A program made the position numbers and the translations under genes. A DNA stretch of 48,529 nucleotides, taken from positions 1-48,529 of the forward strand of contig JAUYMY010000018.1 of assembly GCA_030699385.1 (NCBI GenBank). The letters are read 5' to 3'. This stretch comes from Methylobacter sp. Its GTDB lineage: Bacteria; Pseudomonadota; Gammaproteobacteria; Methylococcales; Methylomonadaceae. The notes below the pieces were generated by a model, which was given only the letters and a program-made list of their open reading frames with translations, ran no database searches and was not told where the DNA came from. Each line of letters begins with the position of its first letter. The first letter of the stretch is position 1. Positions 1 to 7,882 of this stretch are shown piece by piece.

Positions 1-316
1 ACGCTTAACACGAAAGGGATAAGTTCGTGGCCTTGCTGAAAGAGGTGCTCAAGGGTAGAAAGTGGGCTAAGGCGGTGTTATCCATTTTTTGAGCCAAGAA
101 GAACGAAGCTTGGCGTACAGGCTTTGCCTGTTTCGGGAAACATCGTGCCAACACTGGCAGGCAGAGCCTGTGTTCCCGGGCGTTCCTGGCATTCACACCG
201 ACAGAGCGTTTGCCAAACGTACAGGACAGCCTTTTCGTGCCTTTCGTGTTTTTCGTGGACAATAAAATGCGTAACATCAGTTATTAGCAATAACGGTAAT
301 CCTGGGTAAGCCCGTT
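1..316. other. Non-coding left edge with small palindromes
   Basis: I find no convincing gene here; the short open frames on both strands overlap each other and look like chance. The stretch holds compact inverted repeats, for example ACAGGC-TTT-GCCTGT at 117-131 and CAGGC-AGA-GCCTG near 158-170, the second nested inside a larger GGGAA...TTCCC arrangement. It then runs into a CACGAA-family repeat listed separately. It lies downstream of the minus-strand TonB receptor gene and may contribute to ending its transcription, but no U-rich terminator is evident. Confidence 0.5.
233..260. repeat. CACGAA-family dispersed repeat, half copy
   Basis: TTCGTGCCTTTCGTG followed by TTTTTCGTGGAC is the same unit as the right arm of the complete hairpin element at 6775-6831. 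Only one arm is clear here, so this looks like a partial or decayed copy. It lies between the TonB receptor's 3' end and the window edge. Confidence 0.55.
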
Positions 317-2644
317 TTACAGCGTCAACCGCACGCCGATCCAGCCTGCGCGCGGTGCGCCGGGCGAGACAAAACGGTTGTTGTCAAATTGCGGGAATAT
401 TTCATCCGCCTCGCCATAAACGCCAAACGAGTTGTAATTCGTGTCGAAAATATTATCGACCTTGCCAAACAGCGTCACGTTCTTAGTGATTTTATAGTCC
501 GCGTTGGCGTTAAACAGCCAGTAACCGGAGAGCGGTTTGGTCACATTCGCCTCGTCGCCCCTGAAATATTTGTTGCCGCTGTAAATGCCGTCAAAGCCCA
601 GTGAGACGCGTTGCCATAAATCCACCGATAACGCGGCCTTGTAGATATGTTCGGGGATGCCGGGAATCCGGTCGCCTTTGCCGACAGCAATCGCTTCGTC
701 GGTATCCAGCGGGTTCTGGATGTCGAAACCATCCAAAAACCGGGCATTCAAATAGGTGTAGTTGGTCGAAAAATGCCAGTCGTCAATTTGACTGAATAAT
801 TGCGGATAATTCACTGTGGTTGCGGCTTCTATGCCGTAGCGGCGGGTCTTGCCGACATTGTCGAAATAGCCCTGGCTAATCAAATTGCTGGACGCATCTC
901 GGCGAAAAATAATGTCGTTGTGGTTGGTGGTGTTGAAATAGCCCAGGTTCCATTTCAAATCACCTTTGCCCAGCAACGCGTCCAAGTCGCCCCGGATGCC
1001 GCCTTCCCAGGTTTTGGCAACCACTTGTTCCAGCGGCGGATCGGCTACGAACGAATTGGGCAATTTGCACGGCGCGGTCGGGTCGGCGCAACTGAGTTCC
1101 ATTGGCGAAGGCGCACGGGCGGATTCGCTGTAACTGCCGTACACGTTCAGATTGTCCCTGATTTGATAAGTCAAACCGGCGGAAGGATTGAGCCGCTCAA
1201 AGGTATGCGAGCCGTCCAGCGTTTTTTCGTCGTTGACATATTTGTCTGTCATGTTGACATGGATGTAGTTGTAACGGCCTGCGACGGTCGCGGTTAAGGC
1301 ATCGGTAATGGAAAAACTGTCGGTCAGGAAGACGCCCACGGTCGAGGTGTCGGTATGCAAACGCACACGGGATTCATCGACCAGAATACCGCTTTGCGTG
1401 GTGCCACGGGTGTCGGTCAGTGAGCCGAGTTCGGTGTCGGAGCTGAAATGGGTTTCGGCATAATCATAACTGGTGCCCACAGTCAGATTGTTTTTATGTT
1501 TGAACAAGTCGCGGGCAAACGCTGTTTGCAAGGTGCCGCCACGGCTGCGCATTTGGGTTTGGCTGGTGTTATTGGTGGCACCTTCAACTTCATCGCTGGC
1601 AAAAATATTATTGCCGTTAATATCGACAGCGACTTCCTCATCATCGCCGGAATCTTCGCACAAAAATCCTGCATTGCCCGTCAGTTCGCAGTCATCAAAA
1701 TCGCTGTTGTCGCCGTTAAAAGTTTTGATTCTATTCTGCCGGAAATAGGCATTGCCGCTCACTTCAATATCATCGGCCAGGTCATAGCTGCCCGCCAATT
1801 CGGAAAAGAACATGCGGGTGACGGTTTGGTCGGGATGGGTGAACACCGCCGCCCGGTTTTGTTCTTGTAACTGCACGGGGACGGCACCGTTGCCGCGCAT
1901 GTTGTTATCATTGCCGCCCAAGGTCAGGTCTAACGAGCCTTTATCGCCGCGCCAGCTCAAGGTGCCGAAGGCTTGATCGGCTTTGGTTGGCGAAAAATCG
2001 CGCCAGCCGTCTTCCTCAAAATGATGCAGGTCTAAAAAATAGCCCCAGGTGCCATTATTCCAGCCGCTGCTTAATTCTTCCGAATGTCGCCCCCATGAAC
2101 CGCCGTAAGCCTCAATCTGATGTTTGGGCGCGGAAAAGCCGGTTTTGGTTTTGACCGAGATGGCGCCGCCCAAGCTGTTCAGGCCATAAACCGGATTAGA
2201 GCCGGGATAGAGTGCCATCGAATCAATCGCGCCTTCGGGGATTAAATCCCAATTGACCGTATCGCCAAACGGCTCGTTAAAACGGACGCCGTTGACATAG
2301 GTCGATAAGCCTTGCGGCAAGCCCAGCAGCGGCGACGCAACGAAGCCGCGATAGGAAATGTCCGGTTGCAATGGGTTATTTTGCGCTTCATTGATATGTA
2401 CGCTGCCGAGATAACGGTTGATGTAATCGGCCAGGCTGATGCTTTGAGCTTTTTCCAGTTGATCGGAAGAAACGGTTTGTATATTGGCCGGTATTTTAGA
2501 CGCGGCGACGCCGTCATCCTGCAACGGCGTCACGCCGACCACGTCAATAATGCCCAAATCCTGCGGCTGATCTTTGGCCGCTGCCGCGCCAGCCGCCGCC
2601 AAGCTAAGTCCGAGTAGGGTGTAAGTCAGTTGTTTCATTGCCAC
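317..2644 (-). CDS. TonB-dependent receptor, substrate unknown
   Basis: A 775-residue outer-membrane gated channel that would import a large or scarce ligand using TonB/ExbBD energy. It begins with a signal peptide (MKQLTYTLLG then an Ala-rich stretch to about residue 23), followed by a plug domain (about 45-165, with ISYRGF, VNGVRFNEP and the PGSNPVYGLNSLGGAI element). A long beta-barrel ends in aromatic-rich strands and a C-terminal WIGVRLTL. One surface-loop region (about 315-360) is strongly acidic, has two Cys, and contains a DINGNN stretch. Two Met codons (residues 1 and 3) could start it. It is transcribed away from the BatD-like gene. No Fur box, riboswitch or anti-sigma domain was seen, so the ligand cannot be named. 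Confidence 0.88.
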   Translation of the reverse strand: MAMKQLTYTLLGLSLAAAGAAAAKDQPQDLGIIDVVGVTPLQDDGVAASKIPANIQTVSSDQLEKAQSISLADYINRYLGSVHINEAQNNPLQPDISYRGFVASPLLGLPQGLSTYVNGVRFNEPFGDTVNWDLIPEGAIDSMALYPGSNPVYGLNSLGGAISVKTKTGFSAPKHQIEAYGGSWGRHSEELSSGWNNGTWGYFLDLHHFEEDGWRDFSPTKADQAFGTLSWRGDKGSLDLTLGGNDNNMRGNGAVPVQLQEQNRAAVFTHPDQTVTRMFFSELAGSYDLADDIEVSGNAYFRQNRIKTFNGDNSDFDDCELTGNAGFLCEDSGDDEEVAVDINGNNIFASDEVEGATNNTSQTQMRSRGGTLQTAFARDLFKHKNNLTVGTSYDYAETHFSSDTELGSLTDTRGTTQSGILVDESRVRLHTDTSTVGVFLTDSFSITDALTATVAGRYNYIHVNMTDKYVNDEKTLDGSHTFERLNPSAGLTYQIRDNLNVYGSYSESARAPSPMELSCADPTAPCKLPNSFVADPPLEQVVAKTWEGGIRGDLDALLGKGDLKWNLGYFNTTNHNDIIFRRDASSNLISQGYFDNVGKTRRYGIEAATTVNYPQLFSQIDDWHFSTNYTYLNARFLDGFDIQNPLDTDEAIAVGKGDRIPGIPEHIYKAALSVDLWQRVSLGFDGIYSGNKYFRGDEANVTKPLSGYWLFNANADYKITKNVTLFGKVDNIFDTNYNSFGVYGEADEIFPQFDNNRFVSPGAPRAGWIGVRLTL

Positions 2645-2895
2645 GGTTAAATTCGCCTTAGTCTATTGTTGATTTTTTGCATCGCATCATAGCTAAATCA
2701 CTGGGCGCGTACTAGAGAGCGGCCAATAAAAGGAAATATTCCCGAGCCATAAGTCGGCCGGATTTAGAAAAAAGAGTTAGGCGATTTCCGATATAGACCA
2801 AAGCCTATGGCTTAACTGAAACGCGCATACCACCGTAGCGGAAAAATCAGGTTAAAATAATGCTACGGCTTCACCCCCTCTGCAATTGCCCTTAT

Positions 2896-4599
2896 ATGAT
2901 GAACACTCTAAAAAAAATATTCTTTCTGTTGCTATTGCTGAATTTGGCGCCCGCGCAGGTTTTGGCTGCAGAAATCAACGTCTCGCTCGACCGTAATTCG
3001 GTCGGTCTTGATGAATCGTTCCAGATTATTTTTACCGCCAACGACACACCCGATGGCGAGCCGGATTTCGCCCCGCTGGAACAAGATTTTGAGCTACTTA
3101 ACCAAAGCCAAAGCAGTAATATGTCCTTGATAAATGGAAAGTTAAGCAAAAGCATCAAGTGGACGCTTAACGTCATGGCCAAACATCCCGGCAGCCTGAT
3201 TATTCCGGAGGTGAACTTTGGTGCAGACAGCAGCCAGGCGCTCAGCATTAGGGTGACAGAGGGCGCCGACAACAAGGACATTGACCGCAATGACGAACTG
3301 TTTTTGGAGGTCGAAGTCAGTCCTGAAAGCCCTTATGTACAATCCCAGGTGCTTTATAGCGCGCGACTGTACCGGCGGATAGACATTACCCGCGCCGGCT
3401 TGAGCGAGCCGGAATTAAGCGATGCTGTGGTGGAAAAACTGGGCGATGACAGCAGTTACAACACCCAAATTAACGGCATCAATTACGCGGTCACCGAGCG
3501 TAAATATGCCATTTTCCCGCAAAAAAGCGGGTCATTGACCATTAAACCGCTGGAATTGACTGCCGAAGTAGCCATCAATAATCGTCCAAGTTTTGGCGGT
3601 TTTTTCAACCCGCAAATGACCAAAGCTAAAAAAGTATTGTCCAAAGCAGTGACGCTGGAGGTCAAAGCGGTTCCAGCCAGCTTTAGCGGTCAACACTGGC
3701 TGTCCGCTGACCAACTGGAATTAAAAGAGGAATGGTCGGGTGACACGCAACAAATGAAAGTCGGCGAACCGCTGACCCGCACTCTGACCTTATCAGCCAA
3801 AGGCAGCACCGTCAGTCAATTGCCCGAGTTAAATAAAGACAAGATTGATGCGCAGTTGAAAACCTATCCCGACCAAGCGGTTTTGCAAGAACAGAAAAAA
3901 GCCGACGGACTGGAGGCTTTCCGGCAAGAAAAAATAGCCATCATCCCCTCAAAAGCGGGTTTTTATAAATTGCCGGCGATAGAAATTCCCTGGTTTAACA
4001 GCCAAAACCAAAGCATGGAAATCGCCAAAATTCCTGAAACCATGCTCACTGTAGCCGAAGCCGCCGGCACTTTAGTAGAGCCGCTTGCACCAGCAGTACC
4101 TGAGGTGCAGGCGCAAAAGGTTGAGCCGGCGCCGCTTGTCCAATCGCAGCCGCCGCAACAAAATATCTGGTTGTGGATTTCGGCCTTTTTGGCGACCGGT
4201 TGGCTTGCTACTTTCGTCCGCTTGCTGACTAAAAGCTCGACGAAAAAACCGGCACCGGTAAAAAATGAGGGCGAAATTCGCCTTGAACAGTGCGTGAAAA
4301 ACCTGAAAAAAGCCTGCGCCGATAATAATGCCGTAGCGGCTAAAGAGGCTTTGCTGGCCTGGGGGCGGCAAAAATACAGCGACAGAAAAGGCTTATCGGT
4401 GGTGAATCTGGGCGTTATTGCCGAACTAAGCGAGGCTCGGTTACGGGATGAAATTTTGCATTTGAATCAAGTGTTATACGGCAAGACGGCCGAACAATGG
4501 CAGGGAAAAAAATTGTTTCAGGCCTTTGTGGAAAACAAAGTCAGGAAAAAAATAGCCGCTTCCGATGATGATAAATTGGAGCCGCTGTATCGGTTGTGA
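2896..4599 (+). CDS. BatD-like periplasmic protein
   Basis: Resembles BatD, the membrane-anchored periplasmic member of the Bat (aerotolerance) systems, whose precise role is not settled. An N-terminal signal peptide (MNTLKKIFF, Leu-rich core, then AQVLAAE) precedes two or more beta-sandwich segments beginning EINVSLDRNSVGLDESF, with FAPLEQDFELL and NGINYAVTERKYAIFPQKSG typical of the family. There is a single transmembrane helix (IWLWISAFLATGWLATFVRL) about 160 residues from the end and a basic cytoplasmic tail. The usual partners (MoxR ATPase, DUF58, BatA, BatB, TPR BatC) are not upstream, so it stands alone. The start was set at the double Met before the signal peptide; an earlier ATG at 2860 with an AGG eight bases upstream would add 12 residues. 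Confidence 0.75.
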   Translation: MMNTLKKIFFLLLLLNLAPAQVLAAEINVSLDRNSVGLDESFQIIFTANDTPDGEPDFAPLEQDFELLNQSQSSNMSLINGKLSKSIKWTLNVMAKHPGSLIIPEVNFGADSSQALSIRVTEGADNKDIDRNDELFLEVEVSPESPYVQSQVLYSARLYRRIDITRAGLSEPELSDAVVEKLGDDSSYNTQINGINYAVTERKYAIFPQKSGSLTIKPLELTAEVAINNRPSFGGFFNPQMTKAKKVLSKAVTLEVKAVPASFSGQHWLSADQLELKEEWSGDTQQMKVGEPLTRTLTLSAKGSTVSQLPELNKDKIDAQLKTYPDQAVLQEQKKADGLEAFRQEKIAIIPSKAGFYKLPAIEIPWFNSQNQSMEIAKIPETMLTVAEAAGTLVEPLAPAVPEVQAQKVEPAPLVQSQPPQQNIWLWISAFLATGWLATFVRLLTKSSTKKPAPVKNEGEIRLEQCVKNLKKACADNNAVAAKEALLAWGRQKYSDRKGLSVVNLGVIAELSEARLRDEILHLNQVLYGKTAEQWQGKKLFQAFVENKVRKKIAASDDDKLEPLYRL

Positions 4600-4612
4600 G
4601 GTTATCGAAAAT

Positions 4613-4761
4613 GTAATTGCTCAGCGTCTTAAAAATAATTAATTAGAACGCGGATAGCACTGATAAAACGGATAATCACTGATTAAAAATTTAAAAAATC
4701 CGCGTAAATCAGTCTAATCTGTGTTTTCCGTGTTCTATTTCTTTTTTCGCTGAGTAGTTAC
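4613..4761. mobile_element. MITE-like element, copy 1, with 8-bp target duplication
   Basis: A 149-bp non-coding element bounded by inverted termini: GTAATTGCTCAGCG on the left and CGCTGAGTAGTTAC on the right, matching at 12 of 14 positions. It is flanked by an exact 8-bp direct repeat TCGAAAAT (4605-4612 and 4762-4769), as expected for a target-site duplication. Internal blocks include GAACGCGGATAGCAC and CCGTGTTCTATTT. A second copy in the opposite orientation lies at 40668-40832. No transposase is encoded, so it would need one supplied elsewhere. Confidence 0.8.
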
Positions 4762-4875
4762 TCGAAAATTAAAGCAGCAAACGCCAGCTACGGGCCTGTG
4801 ATCAATTAATAAAACTTGCGCATATAGGTATTCGTACTGATAAACCGCGCCAAGCTATTTTGATAATCTACTCAC

Positions 4876-4904
4876 GACAAAAACAACGGGATGTTGTTTT
4901 TGTC
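4876..4904. repeat. Perfect 12-bp hairpin
   Basis: GACAAAAACAAC and GTTGTTTTTGTC form a perfect stem around a five-base loop. It lies 16 bases before the rho-independent terminator at 4921-4971, in a gap with no gene on the plus strand. Together the two hairpins could be the 3' part of a small RNA, or leftover palindromes next to the MITE insertion. Confidence 0.6.
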
Positions 4905-4920
4905 ACATTATCTCTCTTAC

Positions 4921-4971
4921 AAAGGCCACCTGGTTTTACCCCTTTTTCTCTCTCTGAGGTGGCCTTTTTTT
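4921..4971 (+). terminator. Rho-independent terminator, plus strand
   Basis: AAAGGCCACCT (4921-4931) pairs perfectly with AGGTGGCCTTT (4957-4967) and is followed by an uninterrupted T run (to 4971) on the plus strand. On the minus strand the stem is followed by GTAAGAGA, so it is not built to end the minus-strand ATPase gene that stops here. The nearest plus-strand gene, the BatD-like one, ends over 300 bases upstream, with the MITE in between. Confidence 0.75.
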
Positions 4972-6718
4972 ACCCTTCCCGAACAAGCTTTAATGACCGT
5001 ATCCTGTTGATCGCGGCAGCAATTTCATATTTTCGCGGCATCGACAAGTGACCCGGATAATCCGCTTTCAGTACCTCCAAACCGTGTTCGCCGATTTCAC
5101 TCTCCAGCCAATCTATCCAAAAACGAAGGCTCTCCGTCTTAGCGCCCGCTTGCTGGAGCTGAGTCCGTAATGCCAGTAGACAATAGCCGATAGCCAGTAG
5201 CTGCGGCGCTTCCGCAATTTGCGCCACAGCCTCCAGATTGAGCAAATCCATGCCGTATTCCAGTTGCTTCGGTGCATTGCGCAAGTCTTTGATGCGTTTG
5301 GGCAGTGTCTTGTTCAGGCGCAGGTTGGTATAAGCCGGATTGAAATTATCGGCGGCCAGACAGCGTGATTGCGCAAAATCGCCAAGCGGCATTTCGTCTT
5401 CTGCAATCGGCCCTAATTTATCGCGCACCTTGTCAGTAATATCGCGGCACAGGTAATGTTCCATCAACAAACAGGTATCGGCTTTTTGCAAAAAATAGCC
5501 CAAGCCGCCAACCACAAAAATCATTGACACCTGATGTTGTTGCCACAACGAACGCACCGTTGCATACAGTGGCTTAATCGGCTCTTGCGCGGCATCGAGG
5601 ATTTTTTTGATCAGCTCATCGCGCACTAGAAAATTGGTGGCGCAGGTGTCTTCATCAAACAGTAACAGGCGGCTGCCGCTGTCGATAGCTTCGACAATAG
5701 CCGCCGCCTGCGAGGTGCTGCCGCTGGCGTTGTCGGAGGAAAAATCGGTGGTTTTCAGGCCGTTCGGCAAATCGCTGATAAACGCGCTGATGTCGACATT
5801 ACGGATACTGCGCCCTTCTTCGGCTCGGATAAAAAACGCATCGTCCCGCGTCACCACGTATTCCCGTCCGTCTCCGGGAATATGCGCATAAACCCCGGCT
5901 AAAATCGCCTGCATCAGCGTCGATTTGCCGTGATAGCCGCCGCCGGTAATGCAGGTGATGCCCTGCTTAATGCCCATGCCGCTTAGGCTGCGGCCATCCG
6001 TGAGGGGAATGGTGACTTGCAAGGTTGTCGGGGCTTGAAAGGCTTTGACCGAATCATCCAAGGCAGGCCGGTCATTGACGCCGCTATGCCGCGGCAACCT
6101 GGCGCCATTGGCGATGAATACAAGCAAACCGTATTGCTGCATGAAGCGGATGATCTCGGCGCGGGTTTGCAGCACCTCGACAAATTGCCGGAGCAGCGCC
6201 TGGGTTTGCGGATCGTAATGCGGATAAAAAAAAGTCGCATCGACCATGGCGGTCAGTTCCTGCGCCAGCATAATCCACGCCTGTTCGGCATCGACAACGC
6301 CGCCCTGGCCTTTAGCCGGCAGGCTGATACTAAAGCGCAATTGAATCGTAGCGTCATCAAGCAACACGCTATCCCGGCGCAGCATTTTTTGGCTTAAGGC
6401 AATGGTGTTAAACGAGCCGCTGCCGTCTTTGCCGCGATTTTGTTGGGCAAAACGGTTAATGCCGTCGTGAAAACGCCGGATTAAAAAATCCGCCACCGCC
6501 AGCTTAGCGTCGGCGGATTGCAAAAATAGAGCGGGGATTTTAGCGTGGGCTAACGCTATGTTGACGGATGCAATGGACGCAGGATTAGCGCCGGGGCTGC
6601 CTTGCATCCTGATAAAATTGAGTTCAAAGCGGGGAAAAACATAACGTCCGCGCAGCTGTTGCACGCAGTGAAAAGGCTGGTCGGCAATGGCATCGAACAC
6701 GGCTTTTAATGTCTGCAC
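4970..6718 (-). CDS. ABC-class predicted ATPase (COG3044-like)
   Basis: A 582-residue soluble ATPase of the family annotated as predicted ATPase of the ABC class. Its cellular role is not established; members are soluble proteins without membrane segments. Features seen: an N-terminal domain (about 1-235), then a P-loop CITGGGYHGKST at about 257-267. A signature-like region (FSSDNASGSTSQAAAIVEAI) is followed by the Walker B-type LLLFDEDTCATN and an H-loop-like segment around FVVGGLGYF. Length is typical of the family. It is separated from the ssb unit by a hairpin repeat and reads as a single gene; its stop codon lies inside the T run of the plus-strand terminator. Confidence 0.85.
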   Translation of the reverse strand: MQTLKAVFDAIADQPFHCVQQLRGRYVFPRFELNFIRMQGSPGANPASIASVNIALAHAKIPALFLQSADAKLAVADFLIRRFHDGINRFAQQNRGKDGSGSFNTIALSQKMLRRDSVLLDDATIQLRFSISLPAKGQGGVVDAEQAWIMLAQELTAMVDATFFYPHYDPQTQALLRQFVEVLQTRAEIIRFMQQYGLLVFIANGARLPRHSGVNDRPALDDSVKAFQAPTTLQVTIPLTDGRSLSGMGIKQGITCITGGGYHGKSTLMQAILAGVYAHIPGDGREYVVTRDDAFFIRAEEGRSIRNVDISAFISDLPNGLKTTDFSSDNASGSTSQAAAIVEAIDSGSRLLLFDEDTCATNFLVRDELIKKILDAAQEPIKPLYATVRSLWQQHQVSMIFVVGGLGYFLQKADTCLLMEHYLCRDITDKVRDKLGPIAEDEMPLGDFAQSRCLAADNFNPAYTNLRLNKTLPKRIKDLRNAPKQLEYGMDLLNLEAVAQIAEAPQLLAIGYCLLALRTQLQQAGAKTESLRFWIDWLESEIGEHGLEVLKADYPGHLSMPRKYEIAAAINRIRSLKLVREG

Positions 6719-6774
6719 ACTGCGCTCCTGCCCTGTGGCTTTAGGTGCTTTCCTGAAAAAACATGCTAAAAATT

Positions 6775-6831
6775 GTCCACGAAAGGCACGAAAGGCACGA
6801 AATTTTCGTGTTTTTTGTGATTTTCGTGGAC
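6775..6831. repeat. CACGAA-family palindromic repeat, full copy
   Basis: Begins GTCCACGAAAGGCACGAA and ends ATTTTCGTGGAC, so the two halves fold into a long imperfect hairpin bounded by GTCCAC/GTGGAC. It sits between the ATPase gene and the small gene downstream of ssb. Related sequences occur at 233-260, 29601-29648 and 39424-39461, which marks a dispersed family that prefers intergenic positions and may act as a transcription or mRNA-end structure. Confidence 0.7.
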
Positions 6832-6884
6832 TCTATTTTTTATGACCCATGATCATCAAGGGATGTTATTTATCGGGAATCACC

Positions 6885-7304
6885 TTAGCTAACGGCGCGG
6901 CCGTGACAGTCCAGTTCCGCCACCAAGCGCATATTCACTAAATCATCAGACATGCCCAAGGTTTTAAAGGCGGTTTTTATCGGCATGGCTTTAATCGCCG
7001 CCACCGAACCATATCGAAAGCCAAATAGCCGGTTTTTCTTGCCTTCAGGAAAACTACGCATGATATATTCAATGCGCTGGTCAAGCAGCGTCCTTGCTTT
7101 ATCCAACTCGGTGGCGACTTCAGGCTTCAAGCCCGATAACAGCGCTTTGCCCGCTAACGGTAAAACTTCAACCGGCGCGGCTGGTTGAAGCCTATTGCGT
7201 ATAGCCGCCAGTTTTTGGCTTTGTCCGTGAGCGACTAATAAGCCGCGTTCGCTCACGCTGACTTTGGGCCTATTAGCTCCAGACTTATCCGCTGATTCTG
7301 TCAT
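6885..7304 (-). CDS. Hypothetical protein coupled to ssb
   Basis: I do not recognise this 139-residue protein. It is soluble, with no signal peptide or membrane segment. The N-terminus is polar (MTESADKSGANRPKVSVSER), the middle is rich in Ala, Leu and Lys with a predicted helical character (residues 60-90), and a basic patch with FPEGKKNRLFGFRYGS lies at about 90-105. Its ATG overlaps the ssb stop codon by one base (TAATG), so it is almost certainly translated by coupling from ssb and made together with it. That context suggests, without proving, a role in DNA metabolism. Confidence 0.7.
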   Translation of the reverse strand: MTESADKSGANRPKVSVSERGLLVAHGQSQKLAAIRNRLQPAAPVEVLPLAGKALLSGLKPEVATELDKARTLLDQRIEYIMRSFPEGKKNRLFGFRYGSVAAIKAMPIKTAFKTLGMSDDLVNMRLVAELDCHGRAVS

Positions 7305-7729
7305 TAGAACGGGATGTCGTCGTCATAAGGCGCGTCGAAATTATCGCCACTAGGTGCTTGAGGTGCAGAGGGCTGTGACGCTTGGTAATTCTGTTGCTGC
7401 GGTTGGCTAGATTCGTTTTTCTTGCCGATCAGATCAATGATATTGCAGTTAAGTTCCAGACTGGTTTTAGTCGAGCCATCTTGCGCCCGGTATTCGCTTT
7501 GGCTCAATTCGCCGGAAACAAACACCGCCTGGCCTTTTTTCAGATAATTTTGCAGTTGGCCTTCCGCGCGTTTACCCCACAATGCACACCTGACCCACAG
7601 CGTTTGTTGCTTATCGCCAAAACCGATGTTGTTGGCTACGGTGACATTCAACACCGCTTGGCCTGACGGTAAATATCTGACTTCGGCATCACGGCCTACC
7701 GTCCCGGTAAAACTAAACACATTACTCAT
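7304..7729 (-). CDS. ssb: Single-stranded DNA-binding protein
   Basis: Binds single-stranded DNA in replication, repair and recombination and recruits partner proteins through its tail. The 141-residue sequence has an N-terminal OB fold (about 1-105) with FTGTVGRDAEVRYLPSGQAV, LWVRCALWGKRAE and LKKGQAVFVSGELS. A Gln/Pro/Ser-rich flexible linker and the canonical acidic tip DDDIPF follow. It is shorter than E. coli SSB (178 residues), mainly in the linker. A purine-rich stretch (AGAGAGAAAAA) precedes the ATG. It is the first gene of a two-gene unit with the unknown small gene. uvrA, a common neighbour of ssb, is not adjacent. Confidence 0.95.
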   Translation of the reverse strand: MSNVFSFTGTVGRDAEVRYLPSGQAVLNVTVANNIGFGDKQQTLWVRCALWGKRAEGQLQNYLKKGQAVFVSGELSQSEYRAQDGSTKTSLELNCNIIDLIGKKNESSQPQQQNYQASQPSAPQAPSGDNFDAPYDDDIPF

Positions 7730-7882
7730 TTTTTCTCTCTAGGTTAAATTAATAATGCGCCTATTATCGACTGCTTCCCCATAAAAAGAAAATGCAAAAA
7801 ATTTTCAGCGGCTGCAAAAGCCGAGGCGACAATAACAAGTTTCGGACTGCCCTCATTACTGTCGATGTTCTAAAATCCCGGC

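Noticed and set aside
800..1297. Plus-strand open frame of 165 codons
   Set aside because: Antisense to the TonB receptor gene and explained by its codon bias; composition is not protein-like.
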